A DNA stretch of 64,000 bases, taken from NCBI RefSeq assembly GCF_900168055.1, contig NZ_FUYS01000007.1, forward strand, positions 62,001 to 126,000, read 5' to 3'. A program made the translations under genes and the position numbers. This stretch comes from Parapedobacter luteus (GTDB taxonomy: Bacteria > Bacteroidota > Bacteroidia > Sphingobacteriales > Sphingobacteriaceae). The notes beneath the pieces are model-generated. The model was given only the letters and a program-made list of their open reading frames with translations, searched no databases and had not been told where the DNA came from. This document shows, in pieces, positions 36,464 through 45,554 of the stretch (position 1 is the first letter of the stretch; every line of letters begins with the position of its first letter).

Positions 36464-37675
36464 CTATTGTTGCGGCGTTTCTAAGTGCCCATTTTCGATT
36501 ACAAGGCTTGCCGCGCCCAGCAGTTCTGCTTCATAGCCAAACTGTGATACCACTACATCCGTATGCTCCACCAGTTTTGGAATGCAGAGCTCGTTGATGG
36601 CGCGTTGAACCGGATCGAGTAAGATCTTACCCGCAGCTGCACCTCTGCCGCTCAGAACAACTCGTTCGGGATTCATGATATGGATAAGTGTGGCTACTCC
36701 TTTACCGATCATAAAAGCGGCGTCAGACAGCGATGATACCGCGAGTTGGTCGCCGCTGCGTGCTGCGTCGATAAGGTGGTCGCCCTCAGTTTTGGTGCGG
36801 TCTTCAAAAAGCGTAGCCAATCGGGATGAAGTCCCTTCAGCGAGCGCCTCTTTTGCTTTCTCAACAGCAACCAAGAGGGAAGCGTCAACTTCGAGGCACC
36901 CCCGTTTACCACAGGAGCAAATCTTATTGGTTTGGGACAAGGGTATGTGGCTGAATTCTCCGGCATACCCGTTATGGCCGCGGAATAAACTGCCCTTGAC
37001 GATCATGCCTAGGCCAATGCCCCATCCGATATTGACGACCATGACGTCTTCCATGTCTTTGGCAGCCCCGAAATGTAATTCTGCAATGGCGATGGTGCTC
37101 GAATCGTTTTCGATAAAAACGGGCATCCCCAACCGCTGGCTAAGCCTGTCGCGCAACCCGAACTCACCATCATCGGTGAGGAAAGTGGCATTTATCCCGT
37201 TTTCGACATCGATGAAGCCAGGCATGCCGATACCTATCCCGATCAGGTGCGCTCTTTTTATATCAGAGGCATTGATATACCGTTCGATGGCGAAGCACAA
37301 CTGCTGGAAAGCGTTAGGGTTGTCACGCAAAGGCAGGGACAACGTCGCTTGGGGGTACACGGTTTCGTTTAGCAAATTATATAGCGCGATACGGGTGATA
37401 AATTGGTCCATTGCTACGGCAACGATGTATTTCTTCGTTTTCTTGTTGAGCCGGTATTTCACTGCTCGCCGTCCGCCCGTTGATGGGGCCAATCCGCTTT
37501 CAATAACGATTCCTTCCTTTGCCAGGCTGGCAATCGCATTGGTAACAATCGGTATGCTTTTTTGCGTATAGGTGCTCAGCTCCGCTAACGAAAGCGCCCC
37601 TCGGTAATAGAGCAATTTTAAGATGGACGTTCGAAGCGGTTTCTCTCGTTTTTCCTTCACGGATTTGTTATTCAT
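36464..37675 (-). CDS. ROK-family transcriptional regulator (NagC/XylR type)
   Basis: A 403-residue regulator with an N-terminal winged helix-turn-helix (about 12-75; 'LSLAELSTYTQKSIPIVTNAIASL') and a C-terminal ROK sugar-kinase-like domain. The ROK zinc site is seen in 'GYAGEFSHIPLSQ' followed by 'CSCGKRGCLEV'. The HTH marks it as a regulator rather than a kinase, though 'VVNIGWGIGLGMIV' keeps the sugar-site loop. NagC-type ROK proteins respond to GlcNAc-6-P; a link to the hexosamine locus 20 kb away is possible but unproven. Confidence 0.9.
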   Translation of the reverse strand: MNNKSVKEKREKPLRTSILKLLYYRGALSLAELSTYTQKSIPIVTNAIASLAKEGIVIESGLAPSTGGRRAVKYRLNKKTKKYIVAVAMDQFITRIALYNLLNETVYPQATLSLPLRDNPNAFQQLCFAIERYINASDIKRAHLIGIGIGMPGFIDVENGINATFLTDDGEFGLRDRLSQRLGMPVFIENDSSTIAIAELHFGAAKDMEDVMVVNIGWGIGLGMIVKGSLFRGHNGYAGEFSHIPLSQTNKICSCGKRGCLEVDASLLVAVEKAKEALAEGTSSRLATLFEDRTKTEGDHLIDAARSGDQLAVSSLSDAAFMIGKGVATLIHIMNPERVVLSGRGAAAGKILLDPVQRAINELCIPKLVEHTDVVVSQFGYEAELLGAASLVIENGHLETPQQ

Positions 37676-37717
37676 GTGATCGCCTATAATTTGATGCTGA
37701 TGCCATAATTCCCTTTA

Positions 37718-37885
37718 TCAATGCGAAGCGACTCTCCAGTCATCCTGAAAAAATCTAGGCCATAATTTGAAGGGTTTGAGTAAATAGGCCGTCAGTGACG
37801 CGATAGCATACAGGTTGCAAGCAGTCGGTGTAACCGGCGCTGCTGTAAGCAGCTGAATCAGTGGGTAACAAATTGAAGGTTTCAT
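37718..37885 (-). other. 55-codon small ORF of doubtful status in the ROK/methyltransferase gap
   Basis: The minus strand carries an ATG-to-TGA frame of 55 codons ('MKPSICYPLIQLLTAAPV' at its start, 'RFFQDDWRVASH' at its end). A second minus frame over the same bases reads like a protein C-terminus ('NYGLDFFRMTGESLRID', ending 'YGISIKL'). These competing readings suggest a degraded gene end or non-coding RNA rather than a real small protein. No ribosome-binding site is obvious. Confidence 0.15.
37824..37853 (+). ncRNA. Tandem hairpins with identical TGTAA loops
   Basis: Two adjacent stem-loops: GTCGG-TGTAA-CCGGC (37824-37838) and GCTGC-TGTAA-GCAGC (37839-37853). Both have 5-bp stems (one G-T pair in the first) and the same pentaloop. 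A short inverted repeat CGTCAGTGACG lies just upstream (37790-37800). This could be part of a structured leader or small RNA; I cannot match it to a known class. Confidence 0.3.
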
Positions 37886-37973
37886 AAGAATGAACTAGGC
37901 AAATTTAGTGAATTAAACGGTGCCGAATCGGTTAATTTAAGGAAATTCAGTTATTTTTACACAGGTAATCGCT

Positions 37974-38777
37974 ATGGCACGGAACAGTATCGATCGATTT
38001 TCTAGCAGGGCACAAAACTACGACAGGTTTAGACCGAACTATCCGGCCGAACTGGTCGGTTTTCTGCGTGACCATATCGGGTTAGCAGCCACACATACCA
38101 TCGCGGATATCGCGGCGGGTACAGGGATATTTACCGAACAGATAGCGGTCTGGGGCAATCCTATTTATGTGGTGGAGCCCAACTCGTTCATGCGCCGATT
38201 CGCGCGTCGGCGACTGGCGGCATTTGATAATTGCGTATTTGTTGATGGCTCCGCCGAATCAACAGGGTTAAACGCCGGGTCCGTGGATCTCATTGTGGCA
38301 GCGCAGGCCTTCCATTGGTTCGATTTGAGAAAGACCAAGATAGAGTTTTTACGTATTGGCAAGGATAGTACCTATATCGCGATAGTCTGGAATACCCGCA
38401 ATTCAGAAAGCAAGTTTGAGGCGGAGTACGAAGCGCTTATTCATCACTATTCCGTGGATTATCTGCAGGTCAGCCAACGCAAAATGGGGCCGCCGGACGT
38501 GTTGGCGTTCTTTGCGCCCGAGGTGCCGACATACCAGGAATTTGTCCATACCGATCGTTTGACCTTTGAACAATTACAAGGACGCACGCTTTCCTATTCA
38601 TACATGCCCGATGAAAAATCACCGGTAATCGGTGAAATGCTGGACGCGCTGGCTGGGCTATTCAACGCCTATCAAGAGGGGGGCGAGGTTCGGCTGTCCT
38701 ATAAAAGCCGGTTATATATTGGTAAATTACCGACCGTTGATAATACGGGTGCGCTGCCAAAAACATTTGGAGCCTAA
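37974..38777 (+). CDS. Class I SAM-dependent methyltransferase
   Basis: A 267-residue protein of the UbiE/Methyltransf_11 type. Motif I is 'IADIAAGTGIFTEQIA' (SAM binding), followed by 'VYVVEPNSFMRRFAR'-like acidic strand 2 and 'VDLIVAAQAFHWFDL' (motif of the small-molecule methyltransferase group). No membrane segment. The substrate cannot be told. The -33 part of the rpsO promoter lies inside its final codons. Confidence 0.85.
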   Translation: MARNSIDRFSSRAQNYDRFRPNYPAELVGFLRDHIGLAATHTIADIAAGTGIFTEQIAVWGNPIYVVEPNSFMRRFARRRLAAFDNCVFVDGSAESTGLNAGSVDLIVAAQAFHWFDLRKTKIEFLRIGKDSTYIAIVWNTRNSESKFEAEYEALIHHYSVDYLQVSQRKMGPPDVLAFFAPEVPTYQEFVHTDRLTFEQLQGRTLSYSYMPDEKSPVIGEMLDALAGLFNAYQEGGEVRLSYKSRLYIGKLPTVDNTGALPKTFGA

Positions 38778-38797
38778 TCAAAAATAACGTACCTTTG
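38766..38797 (+). promoter_or_regulatory. Promoter of rpsO
   Basis: TTTG (38766-38769), a 20-bp spacer and TACCTTTG (38790-38797): a textbook Bacteroidota promoter, as expected for a ribosomal protein gene. The leader would be about 33 nt. The -33 box is within the 3' end of the methyltransferase gene. Confidence 0.7.
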
Positions 38798-38835
38798 CAG
38801 CCTATATTTTTTAACGCTTTAATATTATTCAAGTA

Positions 38836-39114
38836 ATGTATTTAAGTAAAGAGTACAAAGCGGATATTTTCGCTGAATTTGCCGGAGGTGCAACCAACAC
38901 AGGTTCTGCCGAAGGCCAGGTGGCTTTATTCACCAAACGGATTGCTCATTTGACAGAGCATTTGAAAACGAACAGGAAAGACTTTGCTACCCAACGTTCT
39001 TTGCAAAAGCTGGTAGGTAAACGCCGTTCTTTGTTGAAATACCTTTACAACAAGGATATCGAACGTTACCGGTCCATTATCAAAGCACTGGGCTTGCGTG
39101 ATATTATCAAATAG
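38836..39114 (+). CDS. rpsO: 30S ribosomal protein S15
   Basis: A 92-residue ribosomal protein binding 16S rRNA in the platform of the small subunit. 'SAEGQVALFTKRIAHLTEHLKTNRKD' and 'QKLVGKRRSLLKYLYNKDIERY' are characteristic S15 helices. It is followed by a strong terminator and then pnp, the widely conserved rpsO-pnp order. Confidence 0.98.
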   Translation: MYLSKEYKADIFAEFAGGATNTGSAEGQVALFTKRIAHLTEHLKTNRKDFATQRSLQKLVGKRRSLLKYLYNKDIERYRSIIKALGLRDIIK

Positions 39115-39136
39115 CTTTCAGGTAAAATTTTCTATG

Positions 39137-39174
39137 AAGCCATCCCATACACGATATGGAGATGGCTTTTTTTT
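39137..39174 (+). terminator. Rho-independent terminator after rpsO
   Basis: AAGCCATC-CCATA pairs with TATGG-a-GATGGCTT around a 5-nt loop (one bulged A), and the 3' arm runs into a run of eight T. It lies 22 bp after the rpsO stop, so pnp probably uses its own promoter. Confidence 0.85.
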
Positions 39175-39175
39175 A

Positions 39176-39207
39176 TTCGTGAATACTGCGCATTTTAGCT
39201 AAGTTTG
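39176..39207 (+). promoter_or_regulatory. Candidate promoter of pnp
   Basis: TTCG at 39176-39179 (one mismatch to TTTG), a 20-bp spacer, and TAAGTTTG at 39200-39207, an exact -7 match. The leader to the ATG at 39283 would be about 70 nt, long enough for the autogenous control known for pnp in other bacteria. Confidence 0.55.
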
Positions 39208-39282
39208 TGCAAAATTAAAAGGTCTAATATATAAAGTGATGTGCTTCTAAAAGACGAACGGCACATCGAATGGAAACAACAA

Positions 39283-41421
39283 ATGAGTTACAACGAAATC
39301 AAAACAACAATCGATATGGGCGGAGATCGCCAAATCGAGATTTCAACTGGAAAATTGGCCAAACAGGCCGATGGTTCTGTGGTCGTTAAGCAAGGGAAAA
39401 CCATGCTGCTTGCTACCGTGGTTTCCGCACAGGAAGCCAAACCTGGAACTGATTTCTTGCCGCTTTCGGTAGATTATCAGGAAAAGTATGCCGCTACCGG
39501 GCGCATTCCCGGTGGTTTTTTACGTCGCGAGGCACGCTTGTCGGATTATGAAATTCTTATTTCCAGATTGGTGGATCGGGCCCTGCGGCCTTTGTTCCCG
39601 GAAGATTATCACGCGGATACCCAAGTGATGATTTCGCTGATATCGGCGGATAAGGATATCATGCCGGACGCATTGGCCGGATTGGCCGCTTCAGCGGCAA
39701 TCGCGGTATCGGATATACCGTTTAACGGCCCTATTTCTGAAGTGCGGGTGGCTAAGATTGATGGCCAATTGGTGATCAACCCGCTGTTGAGCGAATTGGA
39801 CCGGGCCACACTGGAATTTATCGTTGCAGGTTCCGCGAATGACATTGTGATGGTTGAAGGAGAAGCAAAGGAGATATCTGAGGCTGAAATGGTGGAGGCT
39901 ATCGAGTTTGCACATAAGGCCATCCAGAAACAAGTGCAGGCACAGGTAAAGCTTGCCGAGAAAGTGGGGAAAACCGTTAAGCGTGAGTACAACCACGAGC
40001 CGAGTAACCCTGAACTGCGCGAACAGATTTTTGCAGCTACCTACGACAACGTATATGCCGTAGCGAAATCCGCGTCAGCTAAGCATGAGCGCAGCGAACA
40101 GTTCAAACAAATTGGAGAGGCCTTCATCGAAACGGCTTTCGGTGAAGAGGAAATCGATGAAGAAACCGCGTTTCTGATTAAAAAATATTATCACGATGTT
40201 CAATATGAGGCGGTGCGCAACCTGATATTGGACGAAGGTATTCGCCTTGACGGCCGTGATGTACGCACAGTACGTCCTATATGGAGCGAGGTGGATTATC
40301 TCCCAGCTGCCCATGGATCGGCCATCTTTACGCGCGGCGAGACCCAGTCGCTTACTTCGGTAACATTGGGTGCCAAGGACGATGAGCAGTTGATTGACGG
40401 GGCCTTTATTCATGGGTACAATAAGTTTATTTTGCATTACAATTTTCCGGCGTTCTCAACCGGAGAAGTGCGTCCTAACCGGGGGCCAGGCCGTCGCGAA
40501 GTAGGGCATGGCAACTTGGCCATGCGTTCATTGAAGCAGGTATTGCCCACCGGCGATGAGAACCCCTATACGATTCGTGTCGTGTCTGATATTCTGGAGT
40601 CAAACGGCTCATCGTCCATGGCTACCGTATGTGCCGGTACGTTGGCGCTTATGGACGCCGGGGTCAAAATCAAGGCTCCCGTCTCGGGCATCGCCATGGG
40701 GCTGATTACCGATGAAAAGACCGGCAAATACGCTATCCTAAGTGATATCCTGGGAGATGAAGATCATTTAGGTGATATGGACTTTAAAGTGACGGGCACG
40801 GCCAGAGGTATTGTAGGTTGCCAGATGGACTTAAAGATTCATGGGCTGAAATGGGAAGTGCTCATCCAAGCATTGGAGCAGGCGAAGGAAGCCCGGCTGC
40901 ATATTCTGAACGAAATGGAGAAAACGCTTGCCGCACCCCGTGCCGACTACAAGCCGCATGCGCCGCGCATCGTCAGCTTTACCATCGATAAGGAGTTTAT
41001 TGGCGCTGTTATTGGGCCAGGTGGAAAAATCATTCAGGAGATGCAGCGTGAAACCGGTGCCACCATTGCGATCGAGGAGATCGATAATAAAGGAGTGGTA
41101 CAGGTGTTTGCTGAAAACAAAGCCTCCATCGATGATGCTGTGCGCCGAATCAAGGCCATCGCTGCTAAACCCGAAGTAGGCGAAATCTATGAGGGAAAGG
41201 TAAAATCTATCATGCCGTTTGGTGCGTTTATCGAGATTTTGCCAGGGAAAGACGGGTTGCTCCATATTTCGGAAATCGACTGGAAGCGGTTTGAAACGAT
41301 GGACGGCATCTTCAATGTAGGCGATATGGTCACTGTCAAACTGCTGGATATCGATAAACAGGGCAAGTTGAAGCTTTCGCGCAAAGTATTGCTGCCCAAA
41401 CCGGAGAAGAAAGAGGCTTAA
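39283..41421 (+). CDS. pnp: Polyribonucleotide nucleotidyltransferase (PNPase)
   Basis: A 712-residue 3'-to-5' phosphorolytic exoribonuclease. Two RNase PH-like domains (about 10-230 and 310-540, the latter with '[12 protein letters not shown]', '[12 protein letters not shown]' and 'SGIAMGLI') flank an all-helical linker. A KH domain ('[20 protein letters not shown]') and an S1 domain ('[20 protein letters not shown]') bind RNA at the C-terminus. The ATG at 39283 gives the standard length; an in-frame GTG at 39241 would add 14 residues. Confidence 0.98.
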   Translation: MSYNEIKTTIDMGGDRQIEISTGKLAKQADGSVVVKQGKTMLLATVVSAQEAKPGTDFLPLSVDYQEKYAATGRIPGGFLRREARLSDYEILISRLVDRALRPLFPEDYHADTQVMISLISADKDIMPDALAGLAASAAIAVSDIPFNGPISEVRVAKIDGQLVINPLLSELDRATLEFIVAGSANDIVMVEGEAKEISEAEMVEAIEFAHKAIQKQVQAQVKLAEKVGKTVKREYNHEPSNPELREQIFAATYDNVYAVAKSASAKHERSEQFKQIGEAFIETAFGEEEIDEETAFLIKKYYHDVQYEAVRNLILDEGIRLDGRDVRTVRPIWSEVDYLPAAHGSAIFTRGETQSLTSVTLGAKDDEQLIDGAFIHGYNKFILHYNFPAFSTGEVRPNRGPGRREVGHGNLAMRSLKQVLPTGDENPYTIRVVSDILESNGSSSMATVCAGTLALMDAGVKIKAPVSGIAMGLITDEKTGKYAILSDILGDEDHLGDMDFKVTGTARGIVGCQMDLKIHGLKWEVLIQALEQAKEARLHILNEMEKTLAAPRADYKPHAPRIVSFTIDKEFIGAVIGPGGKIIQEMQRETGATIAIEEIDNKGVVQVFAENKASIDDAVRRIKAIAAKPEVGEIYEGKVKSIMPFGAFIEILPGKDGLLHISEIDWKRFETMDGIFNVGDMVTVKLLDIDKQGKLKLSRKVLLPKPEKKEA

Positions 41422-41442
41422 CGGCTTTCTAAGCATTATAAA

Positions 41443-41475
41443 AAAATGCCCTGGAAACCAGGGCATTTTTTTTTT
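41443..41475 (+). terminator. Rho-independent terminator after pnp
   Basis: A perfect 12-bp stem, AAAATGCCCTGG with CCAGGGCATTTT, around an AAA loop, followed by more T residues. Confidence 0.9.
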
Positions 41476-41488
41476 GTTAGTTTTTAAT

Positions 41489-41507
41489 ACGACGGGCGTG
41501 CCGTCGT
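41489..41507 (+). repeat. Inverted repeat before the outer-membrane protein gene
   Basis: Perfect 7-bp arms ACGACGG and CCGTCGT around GCGTG. Outer GTTAG (41476-41480) and CTAAC (41514-41518) could extend the fold. It ends 15 bp before the next start codon, so it could be a leader hairpin or a protein-binding dyad. Confidence 0.4.
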
Positions 41508-41522
41508 CTAGTTCTAACAAAA

Positions 41523-42089
41523 ATGTCTAATATGAAAGCAATATTAATCGGGGCCGCTGCGATGTTGGCCCAGTCTCTCTTGTTTGCGCAAGATAAGCAA
41601 GACCCCAGCCACCGATTTGCTATCGGACTTTTGGGGCATTATCATACGGAAAATTACCGTTTAGGGCTCAGCGGTCATTTTAAATGGTTATTGCCTACAA
41701 ATCATGCCAGCGGCGACCGTTTCCTTTTTTCCGCAAAGGCCACCCATACCGGCCCGGCAGATGGACCTTTTTTCACAGCTTTTGACAACGGAAAATACGA
41801 TAACATCAGTTCTGTGTATCTCATGGTGGGACATCGGGTCAATCTGTTTGACAAAGGCTGGCGATCTGCTACAACTGCGCCCATATCTAACAATGCCGCT
41901 TACCTGGAGTTTAATGCAGGTGGTGCCTACAATGGGCTGCATCGCCGTTTTGGAGTTGCGCTGAATCCGGTCATCGGCTATGCATTTAACCAGCGGTTTG
42001 AGCTCAACTTTGCTTATCAGGCGTTGTTGGTGGGATCCGGCTCGCCGAGTCAGAGTTATCTAGAAGCCGGATTCGGGTACCGGTTTTGA
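41523..42089 (+). CDS. Small putative outer-membrane beta-barrel protein
   Basis: A 188-residue protein (185 if the ATG at 41532 is used) with a signal peptide ending near 'SLLFAQ'. The rest is alternating amphipathic beta-strands with a terminal aromatic residue ('GFGYRF'), typical of small Bacteroidota barrels of the PorT/OmpA-barrel kind. I do not recognise a named family. The last 34 bp overlap the 3' end of the convergent GH92 gene. Confidence 0.65.
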   Translation: MSNMKAILIGAAAMLAQSLLFAQDKQDPSHRFAIGLLGHYHTENYRLGLSGHFKWLLPTNHASGDRFLFSAKATHTGPADGPFFTAFDNGKYDNISSVYLMVGHRVNLFDKGWRSATTAPISNNAAYLEFNAGGAYNGLHRRFGVALNPVIGYAFNQRFELNFAYQALLVGSGSPSQSYLEAGFGYRF

Positions 42090-44326
42090 TCGCTACCGGG
42101 CCAGGTTTCCGGTTTTTGCCCGAAACGTTTGCTTGGCTTTGGGCCCATTTTGAAGACCAATTCGCCCCCATTGAGCATATCTTGATGTCGTAAATAAGTG
42201 TTTTCGTAGGGCTTGCCATTCAGTGTGGCTGATTGGATATAGCTGTTTTTCTCGCTATTGTCGAGTGCACGTATTGTGAACTGTTTGCCGTTTGGTAAGG
42301 TGAAGATGGTCTCATCGGCGATAGGACTGCCAAATACATACTCCCCGCTGGCGGGGTTGGCAGGGTAGAGCCCCGCAATGCTCCATACAGCCCACGCACT
42401 CATCTGTCCGGCATCTTCATTGCCTGCATAGCCGTCAGGGCCGTCATGGTACATCGAGTCCACAATTTGGCGTACGCGGTCTTGTGTTTTCCAGGGTTCG
42501 CCGATATAGCTGTACATATAAGCGATGTGGTGGCTTGGTTCATTGCCATGTGCATACTGGCCGATAAAGCCACTTGCATCAGGTGAGATGTTATCTCCAT
42601 GCATCTCCGAAGGAGCTGAAAACAATTCGTCCAATTTGGTACTCAGCCCTTCGTTGCCGCCGTATAGATTGGCCAATCCGCGTACATCGTGGGGTACAAA
42701 AAACGAGTGCTGCCAAGCGTTGCCTTCGATGTATTGGCTTTTGTCAAAGTCATGCTCAGACCAAAACGGATCGAACGGTTCGATAAATTGTCCGTCGCTG
42801 TTTTTGGCGCGCATAAAGCCGGTCTGTTTATCGAAGAGATTGGCATACGATTTAGCACGGTTCATGAATGTGGCATAATCTGCTGTTTTGCCAAGCTTTT
42901 TGGCAACTTGGGCAATGCACCAATCGTCAAATGCATATTCCAGCGTGATGGTCACGCTTCCTCCGGCTTTATCTTGTGGTAGATAGCCGTATGCTATGTA
43001 ATCCGGCACGCCGCGAATAGCCTGATGAGCACTTTTCAGCATGGCCTGATACGCCCGTTCGGCATCCAGCCCCGGCCAGTCTTTGAGGATCGCATCGGCC
43101 AACACGGGGATGGCATGATATCCGGTCATGGTGTTCGTTTCCCAAGTACTGAGATCCCACACAGGGAGCAACCCATTTTCGTCATGGAAAGCAAGCATGC
43201 TATTAAGCATGTCCGTGTATTTATCGGGTTGCGTCAGCGTGAACAGCGGTTTTAATGCACGAAACGTATCCCAAAGTGAAAAAAGCGTATAACGACTGGC
43301 ACCGTTGGGCATCGTATGGATATCACCATGTGCATTTCGGTATTCGCCGTCAGCGTCAGCATACAACGTTGGCGACAGGGCCGTATGGTATAACGCCGTA
43401 TAAAAGACGCGTTTCAGCTCGTCGCTTTCCGAACGGATTTTGATTTTTTGCAGTTCGGCTTCCCATTTGTCTTTGGCGGTCTGGCGCGCGGCGTTGAACC
43501 GGTCTTTTTTAGCATGATTCAATTCATTTAGGGCCTTCTCATAACCGGTCATCGATAGGGCAACTTTCAATTCAATTGTTTTATGCCGGCTTCCGTCAAA
43601 AAGGAGTTGAGCGGATACGCCTTTGCCTCGCTCATAGGTTTCGGCCATATCGGTCATGGTTGAAGCCGATTGTCCGTCATGGAGGATAGTTTTGACGAAT
43701 GGGGCTGAGGTTCTTGCAGCAAAATACACGCGTTGGATTTTGGCCCAGCCAGTAGAATAGCGGTAGCCGACCAATGTGCTGTCGTTCAGGATGCTGATGT
43801 GGGTTTCGGTCGGCGTATCCCAATTTTGGCGAAATGCAAGATCAAAACGTACCACCGGAGTGTCAATTTGAGGATACGTATACCGGTGGTAGCCAATGCG
43901 CTCCGACGCGGTAAGCTCGGCTTGGATACCATTGTCCAGCGTTACCTGGTAATACCCCGGAGAAGCCCGCTCGTTGTCATGGCTGAAAGGTATCTTCACG
44001 CCCTTTGTGGTGTCATCAAGTGGTGCTTCCAATGGCATCACCGATATGTCCAGCCAATCGCCGATGCCCGTACCGCTTAAATGCATATGGCTGAAGCCTG
44101 CTATTAAGCTGTCGCTGTAATGATATCCACTGCACCAGTCCCAACCGCTCCGGCCATTATCCGGACTTAATTGCACCATCCCAAAGGGAACGGCCGCTCC
44201 CGGAAAGGTGTGTCCATGGCCACCGGTGCCGATAAACGGATCGACGTAAGAGATTAAAGAGTCCTGAGCCCATGACAGGGTACTTATCGTCGCAAATAGT
44301 AGCGAAGTGCTTAAACGCCTTAGCAT
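42056..44326 (-). CDS. GH92 family alpha-mannosidase, secreted
   Basis: A calcium-dependent exo-alpha-mannosidase of about 756 residues, of the type that trims alpha-1,2- or other alpha-mannosides from N-glycans or yeast mannan. GH92 signatures are 'SYVDPFIGTGGHGHTFPGA' at the mature N-terminus, 'SLWDTFRALKPLFTL' and 'NEDAGQMSAWAVWSIAGLYP' near the end. The ATG at 44326 gives a clean signal peptide ('LFATISTLSWAQ'); one at 44350 adds 8 residues. It is divergent from a second LacI regulator and has no SusCD partner nearby. Confidence 0.94.
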   Translation of the reverse strand: MLRRLSTSLLFATISTLSWAQDSLISYVDPFIGTGGHGHTFPGAAVPFGMVQLSPDNGRSGWDWCSGYHYSDSLIAGFSHMHLSGTGIGDWLDISVMPLEAPLDDTTKGVKIPFSHDNERASPGYYQVTLDNGIQAELTASERIGYHRYTYPQIDTPVVRFDLAFRQNWDTPTETHISILNDSTLVGYRYSTGWAKIQRVYFAARTSAPFVKTILHDGQSASTMTDMAETYERGKGVSAQLLFDGSRHKTIELKVALSMTGYEKALNELNHAKKDRFNAARQTAKDKWEAELQKIKIRSESDELKRVFYTALYHTALSPTLYADADGEYRNAHGDIHTMPNGASRYTLFSLWDTFRALKPLFTLTQPDKYTDMLNSMLAFHDENGLLPVWDLSTWETNTMTGYHAIPVLADAILKDWPGLDAERAYQAMLKSAHQAIRGVPDYIAYGYLPQDKAGGSVTITLEYAFDDWCIAQVAKKLGKTADYATFMNRAKSYANLFDKQTGFMRAKNSDGQFIEPFDPFWSEHDFDKSQYIEGNAWQHSFFVPHDVRGLANLYGGNEGLSTKLDELFSAPSEMHGDNISPDASGFIGQYAHGNEPSHHIAYMYSYIGEPWKTQDRVRQIVDSMYHDGPDGYAGNEDAGQMSAWAVWSIAGLYPANPASGEYVFGSPIADETIFTLPNGKQFTIRALDNSEKNSYIQSATLNGKPYENTYLRHQDMLNGGELVFKMGPKPSKRFGQKPETWPGSDQNRYPNPASR

Positions 44327-44410
44327 GTCTGTTTCAGAAAAAATTACCATTTTAATTCGCTGTAAAGCTAATTTTTTATTCTAAAACAGGAACTATTTTT
44401 ATGAATTATT

Positions 44411-44442
44411 TTGTATTCTTTATTAAAAATTCCATACGTTTG
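44411..44442 (+). promoter_or_regulatory. Candidate promoter of the second LacI gene
   Basis: TTG at 44411-44413, a 21-bp spacer, and TACGTTTG at 44435-44442. The leader would be about 85 nt. On the other strand only a TAGCTTTA-like box (44363-44370) is available for the GH92 gene. Confidence 0.5.
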
Positions 44443-44534
44443 TCCGGAAGCTAAACATTAAGCTTTTTTGCTAAAACTTTTAATACCTACACAGCATATA
44501 GCCCACAGCTTACAGCCTGGAGCGAATAGTTATT

Positions 44535-45554
44535 ATGAAGAAAAAAATACTTATCAGCGACATTGCAAAAGATTTAGGCGTGTCGGTTACGACCGTATCT
44601 TTTATCCTTAACGGCAAAGCAAAAGAGAAGCGCATCAGCGAAGGGCTGACCAAACGGGTGTTAGCGCATGTACAGAAAGTCGGGTATAAACCCAATGAAT
44701 TAGCCAAGAGCCTACGGACGGGTAAGACAAAAATCATCGGCCTTGTTATTGAAGATATCTCAAATCCTTTCTTTGCAAACATCGCTCGCCTTATCGAAAC
44801 CAGGGCTTATAGCAAGGGGTATCGGATTATTTATTGCAGTACGGATAACCAGCCGGATAAAACAATCGAACTGATTCAGCTTTTTAGGGATCGCCATGTG
44901 GATGGTTACATCATTACGCCCTCTGAAGGGGTCGACGATACCATTCAATCGTTGATTAACAGCCAGCTTCCTTTGGTCTTGTTCGATCGGTATATTCCCG
45001 GTTTGGCAACCAATTATGTCGTCTCCGATAATGTAAGGGGGGCATATGACGCGACAGCCCATCTTGCACAGCAAGGCTATCGGCGTATTGCGCTGGTTAC
45101 GTTATATTCTTCCCAGACGCAGATGCAGGATCGGATGAATGGCTATATGCGGGCAATTGATTCCTATAAGCTGCAACCTTACGTCAAGAAAGTCAATATG
45201 GGGGATGATGAAGAGACGACCGTTCGTGATTTTCACGCATTTTTGCAGGACCAGCAGCCGGATGCTATCTTTTTTGCCACCAATTATCTGGCGATTACCG
45301 GGCTGAAAGCCCTGAAGCACTATCAAACCCCCTTACCGGGGGTTGTATCCTATGACGATCATACGCTCTTCAAGTTGTTTACGCCCACGATTACGGCCGT
45401 TTCGCAGCCGATTGAAGCGATTGCAGACGAATTAATCAATGTGCTGCTCAATCAACTTGACGGAAAAATCAAAGAGGTGAAGCAGATCGTATTGCCGTCG
45501 GAGCTGATCGTCAGGGAGTCTTCGCGGGGACGAATTTCATCGACAACGAGTTGA
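44535..45554 (+). CDS. LacI-family transcriptional regulator beside the GH92 gene
   Basis: A 339-residue regulator with the canonical LacI headpiece ('[21 protein letters not shown]', residues 7-27) and hinge ('[20 protein letters not shown]'), then a sugar-sensing domain ('[18 protein letters not shown]'). Unlike the 2926 regulator it keeps Ser in the recognition helix. Divergence from the mannosidase suggests it controls that gene. Its last 44 bp overlap the convergent msrB. Confidence 0.9.
   Translation: MKKKILISDIAKDLGVSVTTVSFILNGKAKEKRISEGLTKRVLAHVQKVGYKPNELAKSLRTGKTKIIGLVIEDISNPFFANIARLIETRAYSKGYRIIYCSTDNQPDKTIELIQLFRDRHVDGYIITPSEGVDDTIQSLINSQLPLVLFDRYIPGLATNYVVSDNVRGAYDATAHLAQQGYRRIALVTLYSSQTQMQDRMNGYMRAIDSYKLQPYVKKVNMGDDEETTVRDFHAFLQDQQPDAIFFATNYLAITGLKALKHYQTPLPGVVSYDDHTLFKLFTPTITAVSQPIEAIADELINVLLNQLDGKIKEVKQIVLPSELIVRESSRGRISSTTS

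Noticed and set aside
36675-37571. A 298-codon plus-strand frame opposite the ROK regulator gene
   Set aside because: The minus-strand reading is a clear ROK protein with HTH and zinc motifs; the plus frame has low-complexity Ser-rich sequence and no family features.
36464-37675. The missing GlcNAc kinase
   Set aside because: The protein has an N-terminal winged HTH, so it is a regulator; kinase activity cannot be excluded but is not the simplest reading.
39241-39282. A GTG start adding 14 residues to PNPase
   Set aside because: The ATG at 39283 gives the usual PNPase start and length.
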